The notes under the pieces were generated by a model that saw only the letters and a program-made list of their open reading frames with translations, did no database searches and was not told the origin of the DNA. From 13-2-20CM-68-14 sp051955535 (GTDB lineage Bacteria; Actinomycetota; Thermoleophilia; Gaiellales; Gaiellaceae): 64,000 nucleotides of DNA. The DNA is taken from positions 33,641 through 97,640 of the forward strand of contig JBQCGP010000091.1 of NCBI GenBank assembly GCA_051955535.1, given 5' to 3'. The translations under genes and the position numbers were made by a program. Positions 25,604 to 35,238 of this stretch are shown here, piece after piece (position 1 is the stretch's first letter; each line of letters begins with the position of its first letter).

Positions 25604-26821
25604 GTGAAGAGGACTGTCTTTGGCGGCCTGGTGGCGGTTGCGCTCGTGACAGTCGCCGTCGCAGGCGCCGCGTCTCAGAAGACGCCCGGGGTCACGAGTA
25701 AGCAGGTGGTCATCGGTGCGACGTTCCCCTACAGCGGGTTTGCGTCGGCCTACGGCACGATTGCCAAGGCCGAGACGGCCTACTACCAGTGGGTCGACGC
25801 GCACGGTGGTGTGAATGGCCGCAAGATCAAGTACATCACGCTGGACGACAGCTACAACCCCGCGAAGACGGTGCCGCTGACGAAGCAGCTCGTCGAGCAG
25901 AACCACGTGTTCGCGATCGTGGGCCAGCTCGGAACCGAGCCGGTGCTGTCCGTCCGCGACTACCTGAACTCCCAGAAGGTCCCGCAGGTGCTCGTCTCGA
26001 CGGGCGCCAGCTACTGGGGAACGCAGTACAAGAAGTACCCGTGGACGATCGGCTGGCAGCCGAACTACGTTGCCGAAGGCGCGCTCTACGGCAGGTATAT
26101 CAACGCCAAGCAGAAGAGCGCCAAGATCGCCGTCCTGTACCAGAACGACGATTACGGCAAGGATTACCTGCGTGGGTTCCGCGGCGGCCTGGCGGGGTCG
26201 AAGAGCAAGATCGTCGCCACGCAGGGCTTCTCGATCACACAGCCGACGGTCGCGCCGCAGGTTGCGCTGCTCGCCCACTCCGGCGCGAACACGTTCTTCA
26301 TCGCGGCCACGCCGAACCCCTCGATCCAGGCGCTCGTGGTCGCCGACAAGCTGGGGTGGCACCCCCAGAAGTACCTGAACAACGTCTCGGCCACGAACGA
26401 CCTGATGAACACGGCCGCAAAGCTCGCCGGCGACTCGACCGCCGTGAACGGGATCGTCAGCACGGCCTACACGCAGATCCCGGACGACCCGCGGTACGCG
26501 AAGACGCCCGGGATGAAGCTGTACCGCAAGGTGATGGCCAAGTACTACTCGTCGGGGAAAGTCACCGACGCGTTCAACGTCTACGGCATGGGCCAGGGCT
26601 GGGCGTTCGTCTACGCACTCAAGCACGCTGGCAAGAACCCGACGCGCAGGAGCCTGATGAATGCGCTCCTGCACACGAACACGAAGGCAAATCCGTTCCT
26701 GCTGCCGGGAATGGTGACGAAGACCTCACCGACGGATCACTTCCCGCTCGAGCAGGCGATGCTCGACAAGTTCCAGAACGGCCACTTCGTGCCGTTCGGG
26801 AAGCTCCTGACGTACCGCTAG
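25604..26821 (+). CDS. livK: Liv-type ABC substrate-binding protein
   Basis: Extracytoplasmic receptor of the importer, 405 residues, with a type I periplasmic-binding fold. Signal peptide is about residues 1-23 (MKRTVFGGLVAVALVTVAVA); the mature start is QKTPGVTSKQVVIGATFPYSG. Family features include NGRKIKYITLDDSYNP and AVLYQNDDYGKDYL. No lipobox cysteine is present, unusual for a monoderm binding protein. GTG 25604 is preceded by GAGAGGAGAA. A strong hairpin follows the stop. The cargo may be an acid fed into the adjacent acyl-CoA dehydrogenase/thiolase pair; this is inference. Confidence 0.9.
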   Translation: MKRTVFGGLVAVALVTVAVAGAASQKTPGVTSKQVVIGATFPYSGFASAYGTIAKAETAYYQWVDAHGGVNGRKIKYITLDDSYNPAKTVPLTKQLVEQNHVFAIVGQLGTEPVLSVRDYLNSQKVPQVLVSTGASYWGTQYKKYPWTIGWQPNYVAEGALYGRYINAKQKSAKIAVLYQNDDYGKDYLRGFRGGLAGSKSKIVATQGFSITQPTVAPQVALLAHSGANTFFIAATPNPSIQALVVADKLGWHPQKYLNNVSATNDLMNTAAKLAGDSTAVNGIVSTAYTQIPDDPRYAKTPGMKLYRKVMAKYYSSGKVTDAFNVYGMGQGWAFVYALKHAGKNPTRRSLMNALLHTNTKANPFLLPGMVTKTSPTDHFPLEQAMLDKFQNGHFVPFGKLLTYR

Positions 26822-26834
26822 GCAGTTCGTTCGC

Positions 26835-26867
26835 AGAGAGGCCGGCCGTCGCCGGCCTCTCTGCTTT
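26835..26867 (+). terminator. Strong hairpin after livK, 12 bases before the next start
   Basis: Perfect 12-bp stem AGAGAGGCCGGC / GCCGGCCTCTCT with a CGTC loop followed by GCTTT. It is placed to terminate the liv operon, yet the acyl-CoA dehydrogenase TTG start is at 26879, leaving almost no room for a separate promoter. Confidence 0.7.
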
Positions 26868-26878
26868 ACGCTCGCGGC

Positions 26879-28032
26879 TTGCCCGACTTCGCGCTGTCGG
26901 CCGAACAGGAGCTGATCCGGAGCTCTGCACGCGAGTTCGTCGAGCGCGAGATCGTCCCCTTTGCCCGCGACTGGGATCGCAAGGAGGAGCTCGACCGCGG
27001 CATCGTCCCGAAGCTCGCGGAGGTGGGCTTCCTCGGCTCCGCCCTGCCCGCGGAGCACGGAGGCCAGGGTCTCGACACGATCTCGTACTGCCTGATCATG
27101 GAGGAGCTGGGCCGCGCGGATTCCTCGGTGCGCGGCATCGTTTCCGTCAACGTCGGCCTCGCCGGCAAGCCGATCGCGCGCTACGGGACCGAGGAGCAGA
27201 AACGCGAGTGGCTGCCCAAGCTCACCTCCGGTGAGGCGCTCGGCTGCTATGCGCTGACGGAGCCCGGGTCGGGCTCGGATCCGGCCTCCCTCGTCACGCA
27301 CGCACGGCGCGACGGCGATGCGTGGGTAATCGAGGGCTCGAAGATCTTCATCACGCTCGGTAGCTGGGCCGGGGTTGCGCTCGTCTTCGCGCGCACCGGC
27401 GACGAGGGGGCGCGCGGGATCACCTGCTTTCTGGTGCCGACCGACTCGACCGGGTTCAGCGCCCGGCCGATCAAGGGAAAGCTCGGGCTGCGCGCCCAGG
27501 ATACGGCGGAACTCTTCCTCGACGGCGTTCGCGTCCCGGCCGGCTCGATGTTGGGCGAGGAAGGCGACGGCTTTCGCGTCGCGATGTCTGCGCTCGACAA
27601 CGGCCGCCTCTCGCTCGCGGCGGGCTCGGTCGGAATCGCGCAGGGCTGCCTCGATGTGTCGCTCGCGTACGCGAGCGAGCGGAAGCAGTTCGGCAAGCCG
27701 ATCGCTCAGTTCCAGCTCGTTCAGGAGCTGCTCGCCGAGATGGCCGTGGAGACCGAGGCGGCGCGGTTGCTCGTCTGGCGTGCGGCGTCGTTCGCCGACA
27801 GCGGGGAGCGCCACACGCTCGAGTCTTCCGTCGCCAAGTACTACGCGAGCGAGGTTTCCGTCAGGGCCGCAAACGCCGCCGTGCAGGTTCACGGTGGCTA
27901 CGGTTACGTCGACGAGTATCCGGTCGGGAAGTACCTACGGGACGCGAGGGTGACGACGTTGTACGAGGGCACGAGCCAGATTCAGAAGCTGATCATCGGT
28001 CGAGCGCTCACCGGCGAGAGCGCGTTCGTCTG

Positions 28033-28033
<1 letters not shown>
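26879..28033 (+). CDS. Acyl-CoA dehydrogenase
   Basis: FAD-dependent alpha,beta-dehydrogenation of acyl-CoA, the first beta-oxidation step. 384 residues, full length. Seen: CYALTEPGSGSDPASL (FAD/substrate region, about residues 122-137), IEGSKIFITLGSWAG, the QVHGGYGYVDEYPVGKYLRD FAD-binding segment, and the catalytic glutamate in LYEGTSQIQKLIIGR (about residue 361). It looks like a short/medium-chain ACAD. The start is TTG 26879 just after a hairpin. Its stop overlaps the thiolase ATG by one base. Confidence 0.93.
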
Positions 28034-29193
<1,160 letters not shown>

Positions 29194-29226
29194 CGTCCGA
29201 GCGTGCCGGAGCTGGATGCTCGCCGG

Positions 29227-29634
29227 CTACAGCGGTTGGAAGAACGTCGTCAGCCGCTGGGCCAGCATCATGTCGCCCTGGAGCTTCAGCTTGCCGCCCA
29301 TGTACAGGGCGGGGCCCTGCGCCTTACCGGTCATCAGCTTCGCGAAGGACGCGACGTCGGTCGAAAGCGTCACCCGTGGGCTCTCGGCCGTGCCGGGGCG
29401 CGTCTCGCACCTCCCGTTCGCGATCTGGATCACGTACGGGTGCTCCGCCCCGTCGTCTGAGATCTGCCACTGGATCTCGCCCTCGACGTTCGTCGCGCTC
29501 TCCGGCTTGAAGCGTTCCTGCATCCCGTCGAAGATCCGGGCGAGCGTCGCCTCGGTTCCGGCGGTGCGGATCCGATCCGCGACCTCGTCGTCGCTGCCGT
29601 CGGCCAGCTGCTTCAGGTCCTGCTCCTCCGCCAT
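29227..29634 (-). CDS. SCP2 sterol-transfer-domain protein
   Basis: A 135-residue protein. The N terminus is helical and acidic. The rest follows the SCP2 pattern: IFDGMQERFKP, VEGEIQWQISDDG, YVIQIANGRCETR, VTLSTDVASFAKLMTGK and LYMGGKLKLQGDM. SCP2 folds bind fatty acyl-CoA or sterols in a hydrophobic cavity. ATG 29634 is used. It sits at the distal end of the leftward beta-oxidation cluster next to a MaoC hydratase, recalling the domain set of eukaryotic MFE-2 (dehydrogenase, hydratase, SCP2), here as separate genes. Confidence 0.88.
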   Translation of the reverse strand: MAEEQDLKQLADGSDDEVADRIRTAGTEATLARIFDGMQERFKPESATNVEGEIQWQISDDGAEHPYVIQIANGRCETRPGTAESPRVTLSTDVASFAKLMTGKAQGPALYMGGKLKLQGDMMLAQRLTTFFQPL

Positions 29635-29642
29635 CGTCCCTC

Positions 29643-30098
29643 CTATTGGTATGCCAGGTAGAGCACTTCGCCGACGAGAGCCGGCCTGTCGTGGTCGCGG
29701 ATCTCGATCTCGACGCCGACTCGGAAGAGGACGCCGTTCGGCCGCCGTTCGGTGCCGCGCAGCGTCGCCTTCAGGCGCACGTCCGAGCCGGAGGGAACCG
29801 GCGAGGTGAAGCGCGCCTTCTCGACGCCGTAGTTGACGCCCATCTTCGCGTCCGTCACCGAGAAGACCTCGGAGAGCAGGGCCGGGATCAGCGACAGCGT
29901 CAGATAGCCATGCGCAATCGTGGTCCCGAACGGGCCCTGCGCCGCCGCTTCCGGATCGACGTGGATCCACTGATGGTCGCCCGTCGCCTCGGCGAACTGG
30001 TCGATGTTGCGCTGCGCGATAGTGAACCACGAGCTCGTCCCGAGGTCTCGCTCGCCCGCCTGCTCGAGCTCCTGGATCGTCAGCTGCGTCGCCGTCAC
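29643..30098 (-). CDS. MaoC-family (R)-specific enoyl-CoA hydratase
   Basis: Hot-dog-fold hydratase adding water to trans-2-enoyl-CoA. 151 residues, with the hydratase-2-like motif FAEATGDHQWIHVDPEAA (Asp and His catalytic pair, about residues 41-48) and the GTTIAHGYLTLSL helix. GTG 30098 overlaps the upstream ligase stop by four bases. It probably works with the (3R)-hydroxyacyl-CoA dehydrogenase-like SDR two genes upstream. Confidence 0.92.
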   Translation of the reverse strand: MTATQLTIQELEQAGERDLGTSSWFTIAQRNIDQFAEATGDHQWIHVDPEAAAQGPFGTTIAHGYLTLSLIPALLSEVFSVTDAKMGVNYGVEKARFTSPVPSGSDVRLKATLRGTERRPNGVLFRVGVEIEIRDHDRPALVGEVLYLAYQ

Positions 30099-31615
30099 CC
30101 GCTCCTTTCCTGGGCCAACGCCCGCAGCGCCTTCCGGTCGACCTTGCCGACGGGCGTCAGCGGGACGCTCGGCACGATGCGGACCTCGCGAGGGTACTTG
30201 TAGCCGCCGATCCGCTCCTTCGCATACGCGACCAACTCCTCGTCCGTGAGCTCATCACCGGGGCGCAGCGCGACGAACGCGACCACCTCCTCGCCGCGCT
30301 CCTCGTCCGGCCTGCCCACGACGCCGACCGCGACGACTGCCGGGTGCTCGAGCAGCGCGTCCTCGACGTCGCGAGGAAAGACGTTGAAGCCGCCGCGGAT
30401 GATCAGGTCCTTCTTGCGGTCGACGACGAAGAGATAGCCGTCCTCGTCCACGTAGCCCATGTCCCCGGTGTGCAGCCAACCTCCGCGTAGCACGTCCGCC
30501 GTCTGCGCCGGGTCGCGCCAGTAACCGAGCATCACGAACGGCATCCGGCAGCAGATCTCGCCGACCTCGCCCGGCGGCAGCTCCTCGTCACGCTCGTTGG
30601 CGACCCGGAGCTCGACGCCGGCGACTGGCTTGCCGACCGAGCCCGGTCGCACGGCACCCGGTGGGTTCGTCGAGACGAGCGCCGACGTCTCCGTCAGGCC
30701 GTAGCCTTCGCGGAGCTCAACCTGCGGCAGCCGGTCGGCGAAGGCACGGATCGACTCCGGCGCCAGTGGGGCTGCCCCGCACACGATCTGGCGCAGCGAG
30801 CCGAGCTCGTAGTCCTCGAGCGGCGCCACGAGCAACGCCTGCACCATCGACGGGACGAGCGCGCTCACTTGCAGTTCGCGCTCTTCGACGAGCGACAGGA
30901 ACGCGAGCGGGTCGAACCAGCGAAGCAGCGCCGTCGTCGGCGCTTCCACGGCGTGCAGAGCCGCTGCCGTGACGAGCAGCCCGTAGGAATGCGAGAGCGG
31001 CAGCGTCACCAGCGAGCGGTTGATCCCGGGGATGTAGCTGGCGTCGTGGCCGGCCTTGCCGGCGCGCCAGATCGCCTCGTGGGAGAGCATCACGCCTTTC
31101 GCGCGCCCAGTCGTGCCGCCGGTGTACAGGAGCGCCGCGAGCTCGTCATCGCCCCGTGGAACGATCTCGCCCGGATCGGTCTGCTCCAGCTCGGCGAACG
31201 ACACGCTGTCGACGGTGTCGCCGGCGACGATCGTCTTCACGTCGGTTCCGGTGTCCCGCACGGTCGCCGCAAGCTCCGGCGTCGTCATCAGGGCGCTCGC
31301 CTCCGAGTCGACGAGCACGTGGCGGAGCTCGGCGGCCGAGAGCAGGAAGATCGCCGGCGTGATCGCGGCGCCTGCGCGCCAGATGGCGGAGTAGGCGATC
31401 CTGATCTCAGGGCAGTTCGACATCAGCACGACGACCCGGTCGCCGGCGCCAATCCCTAGTTGCGTCAAGCCGCTCGCGAGCCGGCAGGCGCGCTCGAAGA
31501 GGCGACCCGACGAGTGCCATTCGTCCTCGAAGAAGAGCGCGTCGCGGTCGCCGTGTCGGTCGAGCGACTGCTCGGTCAGCCGTGCGAGGTTGTGCTCGCC
31601 GGGCCGCTCAGCCAA
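30095..31615 (-). CDS. Acyl-CoA synthetase (AMP-forming)
   Basis: ATP-dependent activation of a carboxylic acid to its CoA thioester. 506 residues. Seen: the P-loop LLYTGGTTGRAKGVMLSH, GYGLTETSALVS (A5-type motif), WLHTGDMGYVDEDGYLFVVDRKKDLI (hinge Asp/Lys region) and the catalytic Lys in PLTPVGKVDRKALR. No acyl-carrier domain. The TTG start overlaps the upstream SDR stop by eight bases. Chain-length preference is not readable. Confidence 0.93.
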   Translation of the reverse strand: MAERPGEHNLARLTEQSLDRHGDRDALFFEDEWHSSGRLFERACRLASGLTQLGIGAGDRVVVLMSNCPEIRIAYSAIWRAGAAITPAIFLLSAAELRHVLVDSEASALMTTPELAATVRDTGTDVKTIVAGDTVDSVSFAELEQTDPGEIVPRGDDELAALLYTGGTTGRAKGVMLSHEAIWRAGKAGHDASYIPGINRSLVTLPLSHSYGLLVTAAALHAVEAPTTALLRWFDPLAFLSLVEERELQVSALVPSMVQALLVAPLEDYELGSLRQIVCGAAPLAPESIRAFADRLPQVELREGYGLTETSALVSTNPPGAVRPGSVGKPVAGVELRVANERDEELPPGEVGEICCRMPFVMLGYWRDPAQTADVLRGGWLHTGDMGYVDEDGYLFVVDRKKDLIIRGGFNVFPRDVEDALLEHPAVVAVGVVGRPDEERGEEVVAFVALRPGDELTDEELVAYAKERIGGYKYPREVRIVPSVPLTPVGKVDRKALRALAQERSG

Positions 31616-32537
31616 CTTGCAGCGACTGGCCGCCGGCCTTGGCCATCATCGCGATCATGCCCGGAGGCGCCGCGCCGTCGGGTAGCCGCTCGCGCAGTTG
31701 CGCCAGCAGCTCCTGCGGCTCCCAGGGGCCGTCGTGGGCGACCAGCTCGCCGGCGTCCCAGGGCCGCAGCACGTTGACGGCGCCGCCGTAGACAAAGAAG
31801 ACCTGGCCGGTCATGTCCTGCGCCTCGTCCGCGCAGAGGGCGACCAGTACCGGCGCGACGTTGGCGGGATCGAGTGGATCGAACCCAACCTCGGGCGGCA
31901 GCAGCTCGCCGAACGTCTCCTCGGTCATCCGCGTGCGGGCGTTCGGGGCCAGGCAATTGACGGTGACGCCGTAGCGGCCGAGCTCCTGTGCTGCGATCAG
32001 CGTGAACGACGCTATCGCGCCCTTGGCGGCGCCGTAGTTCGCCTGGCCGACATTTCCGAACACGCCCGATGGGCTGGACGTGTTGATCACGCGGCCGCGC
32101 ACCTCCTCGCCGGCCTTCGAGCGCTCGCGCCAGTACGCGGCAGCGTGCCGCGTCGGTGCGAAGTGGCCCTTCAGGTGAACGGCGATCACGGCGTCCCACT
32201 CGTCCTCGCTCATGTTCACGAGCATCCGGTCCCGCAGGATCCCGGCGTTGTTGACGAGGATGTCGAGGCGGCCGAATTGGTCAACCGCCTGCCCGATCAG
32301 CCGCTCGGCGCCGGCGAAGTCGGCGACGTTCTCGTAGTTCGCGGCCGCCTCGCCGCCGGCCTCGCGGATCTCGCTCGCGACCTGCTCGGCGGGGCTTCGG
32401 TCGGAGCCCTCCCCGGAAAGCGAGCCGCCGAGGTCGTTGACGACCACCTTCGCGCCCGCCCGCGCGAGGGCGAGCGCGTGCTCGCGGCCGATTCCGCGGC
32501 CGGCGCCGGTGACGATTGCGACCTTGCCCTCGAGCAT
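31608..32537 (-). CDS. SDR, (3R)-hydroxyacyl-CoA dehydrogenase (MFE-2-like)
   Basis: A 309-residue NAD(P)-dependent oxidoreductase. The long-insert N terminus TGAGRGIGREHALALARAGA followed by VVNDLGGSLSGEG is characteristic of the dehydrogenase part of multifunctional enzyme 2/17-beta-HSD type 4. NNAGILRDRM, the catalytic S-Y-K set (NTSSPSG, QANYGAAKGA) and a C-terminal extension of about 50 residues are visible. With MaoC and SCP2 genes beside it, it supports beta-oxidation through (R)-hydroxyacyl-CoA intermediates. Confidence 0.9.
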   Translation of the reverse strand: MLEGKVAIVTGAGRGIGREHALALARAGAKVVVNDLGGSLSGEGSDRSPAEQVASEIREAGGEAAANYENVADFAGAERLIGQAVDQFGRLDILVNNAGILRDRMLVNMSEDEWDAVIAVHLKGHFAPTRHAAAYWRERSKAGEEVRGRVINTSSPSGVFGNVGQANYGAAKGAIASFTLIAAQELGRYGVTVNCLAPNARTRMTEETFGELLPPEVGFDPLDPANVAPVLVALCADEAQDMTGQVFFVYGGAVNVLRPWDAGELVAHDGPWEPQELLAQLRERLPDGAAPPGMIAMMAKAGGQSLQVG

Positions 32538-32547
32538 CGCCGCGATT

Positions 32548-33204
32548 CTATGGACGGTACTGCGCGAACAGCAGCTCTAACGTCGTTTGCCGCGTCGCAA
32601 CGTGCACGAGGTCGTACGGTGTGATGCCGACAGCTCGGACGACCCAGTCGTCGCCGACGTCGAGCACGTTGATGCACGCCGGCGCTTGCTCGAAGCCGCC
32701 CAGGAAGACCCGTTCCCGCGTGAGGGCGTGTGAGAGGATGGCGCGGTTGACGCCGCCGTGGAGGACGGCGAGCGCGACGTCCCAGCCGGGGTCGGAGAGC
32801 AAGCGGCCTACCGCGGGCAGGACGCGGTCGAGCAGCGAGCCGATCGTTTCGCCGTCGAGGAACCGCCGCTCCTCCGGTACCACTCCGCTGAAGCTGCCGA
32901 CGAACGCCTCCTCGAGGTCGTCTGCCGGGATGTCCGTCAAGCGTCCGGGCTCGAGCTCGCGCAGCTCAGGCCACGACTCGGCCTCGATGCCGGGCGCGAC
33001 GATCCGCGCCGTGGCGAGCGTACGGGCGAGACCGCTCGTGATCACTCGATCGAAGCGGACGTCGCCGAATGCCTGCGCGGCGGCGCGGGCCTGATTCTCG
33101 CCTTCGGCGGTGAGACCCACGTCCGCGACGCCGACCGGGCGGCCGTGATCGTCGAAGTACGCGACCTCGGCGTGGCGCATCAGGTAAAGGCGACGCCTGC
33201 TCAC
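32548..33204 (-). CDS. Histidine phosphatase (PGM-like) family protein
   Basis: A 218-residue protein with the RHG-type motif YLMRHAEVAYF, then SGLARTLATA, the acidic ELEPGRLTDIP region and the second catalytic His in AVLHGGVNRAIL. Members dephosphorylate small phosphoesters or phosphoproteins. The start is GTG 33204, overlapping the upstream DUF6285-like stop (GTGA). The longer upstream frame is a shadow of the next genes. Its coupling to a kinase-type operon suggests action on a phosphorylated intermediate, which is inference. Confidence 0.88.
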   Translation of the reverse strand: MSRRRLYLMRHAEVAYFDDHGRPVGVADVGLTAEGENQARAAAQAFGDVRFDRVITSGLARTLATARIVAPGIEAESWPELRELEPGRLTDIPADDLEEAFVGSFSGVVPEERRFLDGETIGSLLDRVLPAVGRLLSDPGWDVALAVLHGGVNRAILSHALTRERVFLGGFEQAPACINVLDVGDDWVVRAVGITPYDLVHVATRQTTLELLFAQYRP

Positions 33205-33509
33205 CCGTAGCGCTCCAGGTAGCGGGGGTTGGCGATCCGGAGCTTCGCCGCCACGTGACGCTTCAGCAGCGGCAGCGTGCCGTCCGGGACGTCGTCGGCG
33301 CGAATCCGCCGCGCCAGTTCCAACAGCTCCTCCGGCGAGAGCTCGTCCTCGGCCGGGGACTCGAGCTCGCGCTGCGCGATCCCGAGCGCGTTGATGGCGA
33401 CGAGCGTCCGGAACCGCAGCCGCGGGTCGGCAAGCGACGGCAAGACCTCCCGCTCGAGGAACTCCCGCGTCGCCTCGACGAGCTCCGGCGCGGCCGGCCG
33501 GTCGCTCAC
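33201..33509 (-). CDS. DUF6285-like partner of an APH-type kinase (LvaB-like)
   Basis: A 102-residue helical protein starting MSDRPAAPELVEATREFLEREV with FRTLVAINALGIAQREL and LLKRHVAAKLRIANPRYL. The pattern matches the small family usually encoded directly beside APH-type phosphotransferases. In Pseudomonas levulinate catabolism a protein of this size (LvaB) is needed for kinase LvaA to phosphorylate 4-hydroxyacyl-CoA. Here it is coupled to the kinase (33506) by a four-base overlap. The family assignment is from memory of the motif, so it is moderately certain. Confidence 0.72.
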   Translation of the reverse strand: MSDRPAAPELVEATREFLEREVLPSLADPRLRFRTLVAINALGIAQRELESPAEDELSPEELLELARRIRADDVPDGTLPLLKRHVAAKLRIANPRYLERYG

Positions 33510-34453
33510 GCCCGTTCCAGGAGGTCGAGCAGCTCGTATTCCATTTCGGCCGCGAGGCGGCCGAGCACTGCGAGCTCAACGCTCCGCTCCTGGCCGTTCA
33601 GGTGTCGGCGCGACTGCGTCAGGGCGCCGACGGCCCACTTGACGTTGCCGAGCACCTCCCACCAGAACAGGTCCTCTTCGGTCATGTCGCGGCCGGTCAG
33701 CTCGACGTAGCGCTCGAGATACGGCGCGACGTATCCGATCCCGCCGAGGTGCAGCTCGTCGGCGCCGAACCGCCAGGCGCGGACGAGCGGCCAAGCAACG
33801 TCCTCGCGTGGGTCCCCGACGTGGGCGAACTCCCAGTCGAGCAGGTACTCGAGGCCGCGCTCGGAGACGACGACGTTGCCGAGGCGGAAGTCCCCGTGCG
33901 AGACGACCGGCTCGAGCGGCTCCGGCCTGTGGTCGTCGAGCCAGCGCAGGCCGAGCTCGATCGCCGGGTGCGGCTCGCCGACGGAGTCGAGCTCGGCCTC
34001 GAACTGCTCGAGCACGTCGCGTTCCCCGAGGAACGGGACGCGCTCGCGCGGGATCGCATGCACCTTCGCGAGCTCATCGCCAAGCCGGCGCGGGAGCGCG
34101 GCGCGGGCTTCGGCCAGCTCCGGCCGCGAGACGATCCGGCGCCCGATCGTCTCGCCCTCGACGAACTCGGTCGCGAACGCGTCGCGGCCGCCGAGCTCGC
34201 CGAGGTACGCCACGGGCCGCGGCACGGACACGCCGGCCTCGTGCGCAGCCTCTAGGACCGCGAACTCGTGCTCGAGCGAGAGCGTGTCCGCGTGGATGAC
34301 GCCGCCGGCGGCGCGTCGCACGAACAGGCGTTCTCCGCCGGCCTCGACCGCCCACGCCTCCTTCGACGCGCCGCCGGCGAGCAGGCGCATCGACTCGACG
34401 CGCCCACCGAGCGCCTGCTCGAGCTCCGGCGCCCAGTCGGGCGCGTCTACCAC
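33506..34453 (-). CDS. APH-type phosphotransferase (LvaA/ACAD10-11-kinase-like)
   Basis: A 315-residue protein kinase-like-fold phosphotransferase. Seen: the glycine-rich LAGGASKEAWAVE, catalytic loop VVSHGDFRLGNVVV (HGDxxxxN, about residues 192-199) and metal-binding LLDWEFAHVGDPREDVAW (DWE, about 209-211). This form, not the antibiotic-resistance form, is the one fused to ACAD domains in human ACAD10/11 and used as LvaA in 4-hydroxyacid breakdown. GTG 34453 overlaps the upstream SDR stop (GTGGTAG). Probable substrate: a hydroxyacyl-CoA. Confidence 0.87.
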   Translation of the reverse strand: MVDAPDWAPELEQALGGRVESMRLLAGGASKEAWAVEAGGERLFVRRAAGGVIHADTLSLEHEFAVLEAAHEAGVSVPRPVAYLGELGGRDAFATEFVEGETIGRRIVSRPELAEARAALPRRLGDELAKVHAIPRERVPFLGERDVLEQFEAELDSVGEPHPAIELGLRWLDDHRPEPLEPVVSHGDFRLGNVVVSERGLEYLLDWEFAHVGDPREDVAWPLVRAWRFGADELHLGGIGYVAPYLERYVELTGRDMTEEDLFWWEVLGNVKWAVGALTQSRRHLNGQERSVELAVLGRLAAEMEYELLDLLERA

Positions 34454-35238
34454 GCGGACTCGCCGCCGTCGACGACGAGCGTATGGCCGGTCACGTAGTC
34501 GGACGCTTGCGAGGCGAGGAAGACGACGGCGCCCTTGAGGTCGTTCTCGCCGCCGAAGCGGCGTAGCGGGATGTGGTCCTTGAGCGCGTTTCCTTGCGAG
34601 TCCAGGACATAGCGGGACATGTCGCTCGGGAACCAGCCGGGCGCGATCGCGTTCACATTGATCCCGTGCCGTGCCCACTTCACCGCGAGGTCGCGTGTGA
34701 AGGCGATCACGCCGCCCTTGCTCGCGTTGTACGGGATCGCGTTCATCACCTCCTGCGGCGCGCCGCTCAGCCCTGCGACCGAGGCGATGTTGACGATCTT
34801 GCCGCCGCCGTCGTCGATCATCGTCCGCCCCGTCGCCTGCGAGAAGAGGAAGACGCCGGTGAGGTTGACGTCGATCACCTTCTGCCAGCCCTCGAGCGGC
34901 GTGTCCTCTGGCGGCGCGCCCCAGACGGTGCCGGCGTTGTTGACGAGCACGTCGATCCGATCGAACCGCTCGCGGGTGGCGTCGACGACGCCCTGGATCG
35001 CGGCTGGCTCGCGCACGTCGCAGCGGAGCGCGAGCGTCCCGACCCCCAGCTCCGCGAGCTCGGTCGCCGCCTCCTCGCAGCGCTCGACCTTGCGCGCACA
35101 GAGCACCACATTGGCGCCGGCTTCGGCGAGCGCCTGTGCCATCTGCCGCCCGATCCCGACGCCGCCGCCGGTGACGATCGCCGTCTTGCCCGAGAGGTCG
35201 AAGAGCTCCTGCGGCGTCACGGCGTAATCAAATCGCAC
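34447..35238 (-). CDS. SDR family oxidoreductase
   Basis: A classical SDR of 263 residues: TGGGVGIGRQMA nucleotide loop, NNAGTVWG, the Ser in NIASVAGLSG, catalytic IPYNASKGG and PGWFPSDMSR. It resembles gluconate 5-dehydrogenase/FabG-type enzymes. It directly precedes the kinase gene and could reduce or oxidise the hydroxyl later phosphorylated, as LvaD reduces 4-ketoacyl-CoA. The start is GTG 35238; GTG 35220 (MTPQELFDLSG) is an equally reasonable alternative that avoids overlap with the next gene. Confidence 0.9.
   Translation of the reverse strand: MRFDYAVTPQELFDLSGKTAIVTGGGVGIGRQMAQALAEAGANVVLCARKVERCEEAATELAELGVGTLALRCDVREPAAIQGVVDATRERFDRIDVLVNNAGTVWGAPPEDTPLEGWQKVIDVNLTGVFLFSQATGRTMIDDGGGKIVNIASVAGLSGAPQEVMNAIPYNASKGGVIAFTRDLAVKWARHGINVNAIAPGWFPSDMSRYVLDSQGNALKDHIPLRRFGGENDLKGAVVFLASQASDYVTGHTLVVDGGESAW

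Noticed and set aside
33506..34453. Aminoglycoside resistance gene
   Set aside because: The APH fold is shared, but the DUF6285-like partner, SDR and acyl-CoA context fit a metabolic kinase far better.
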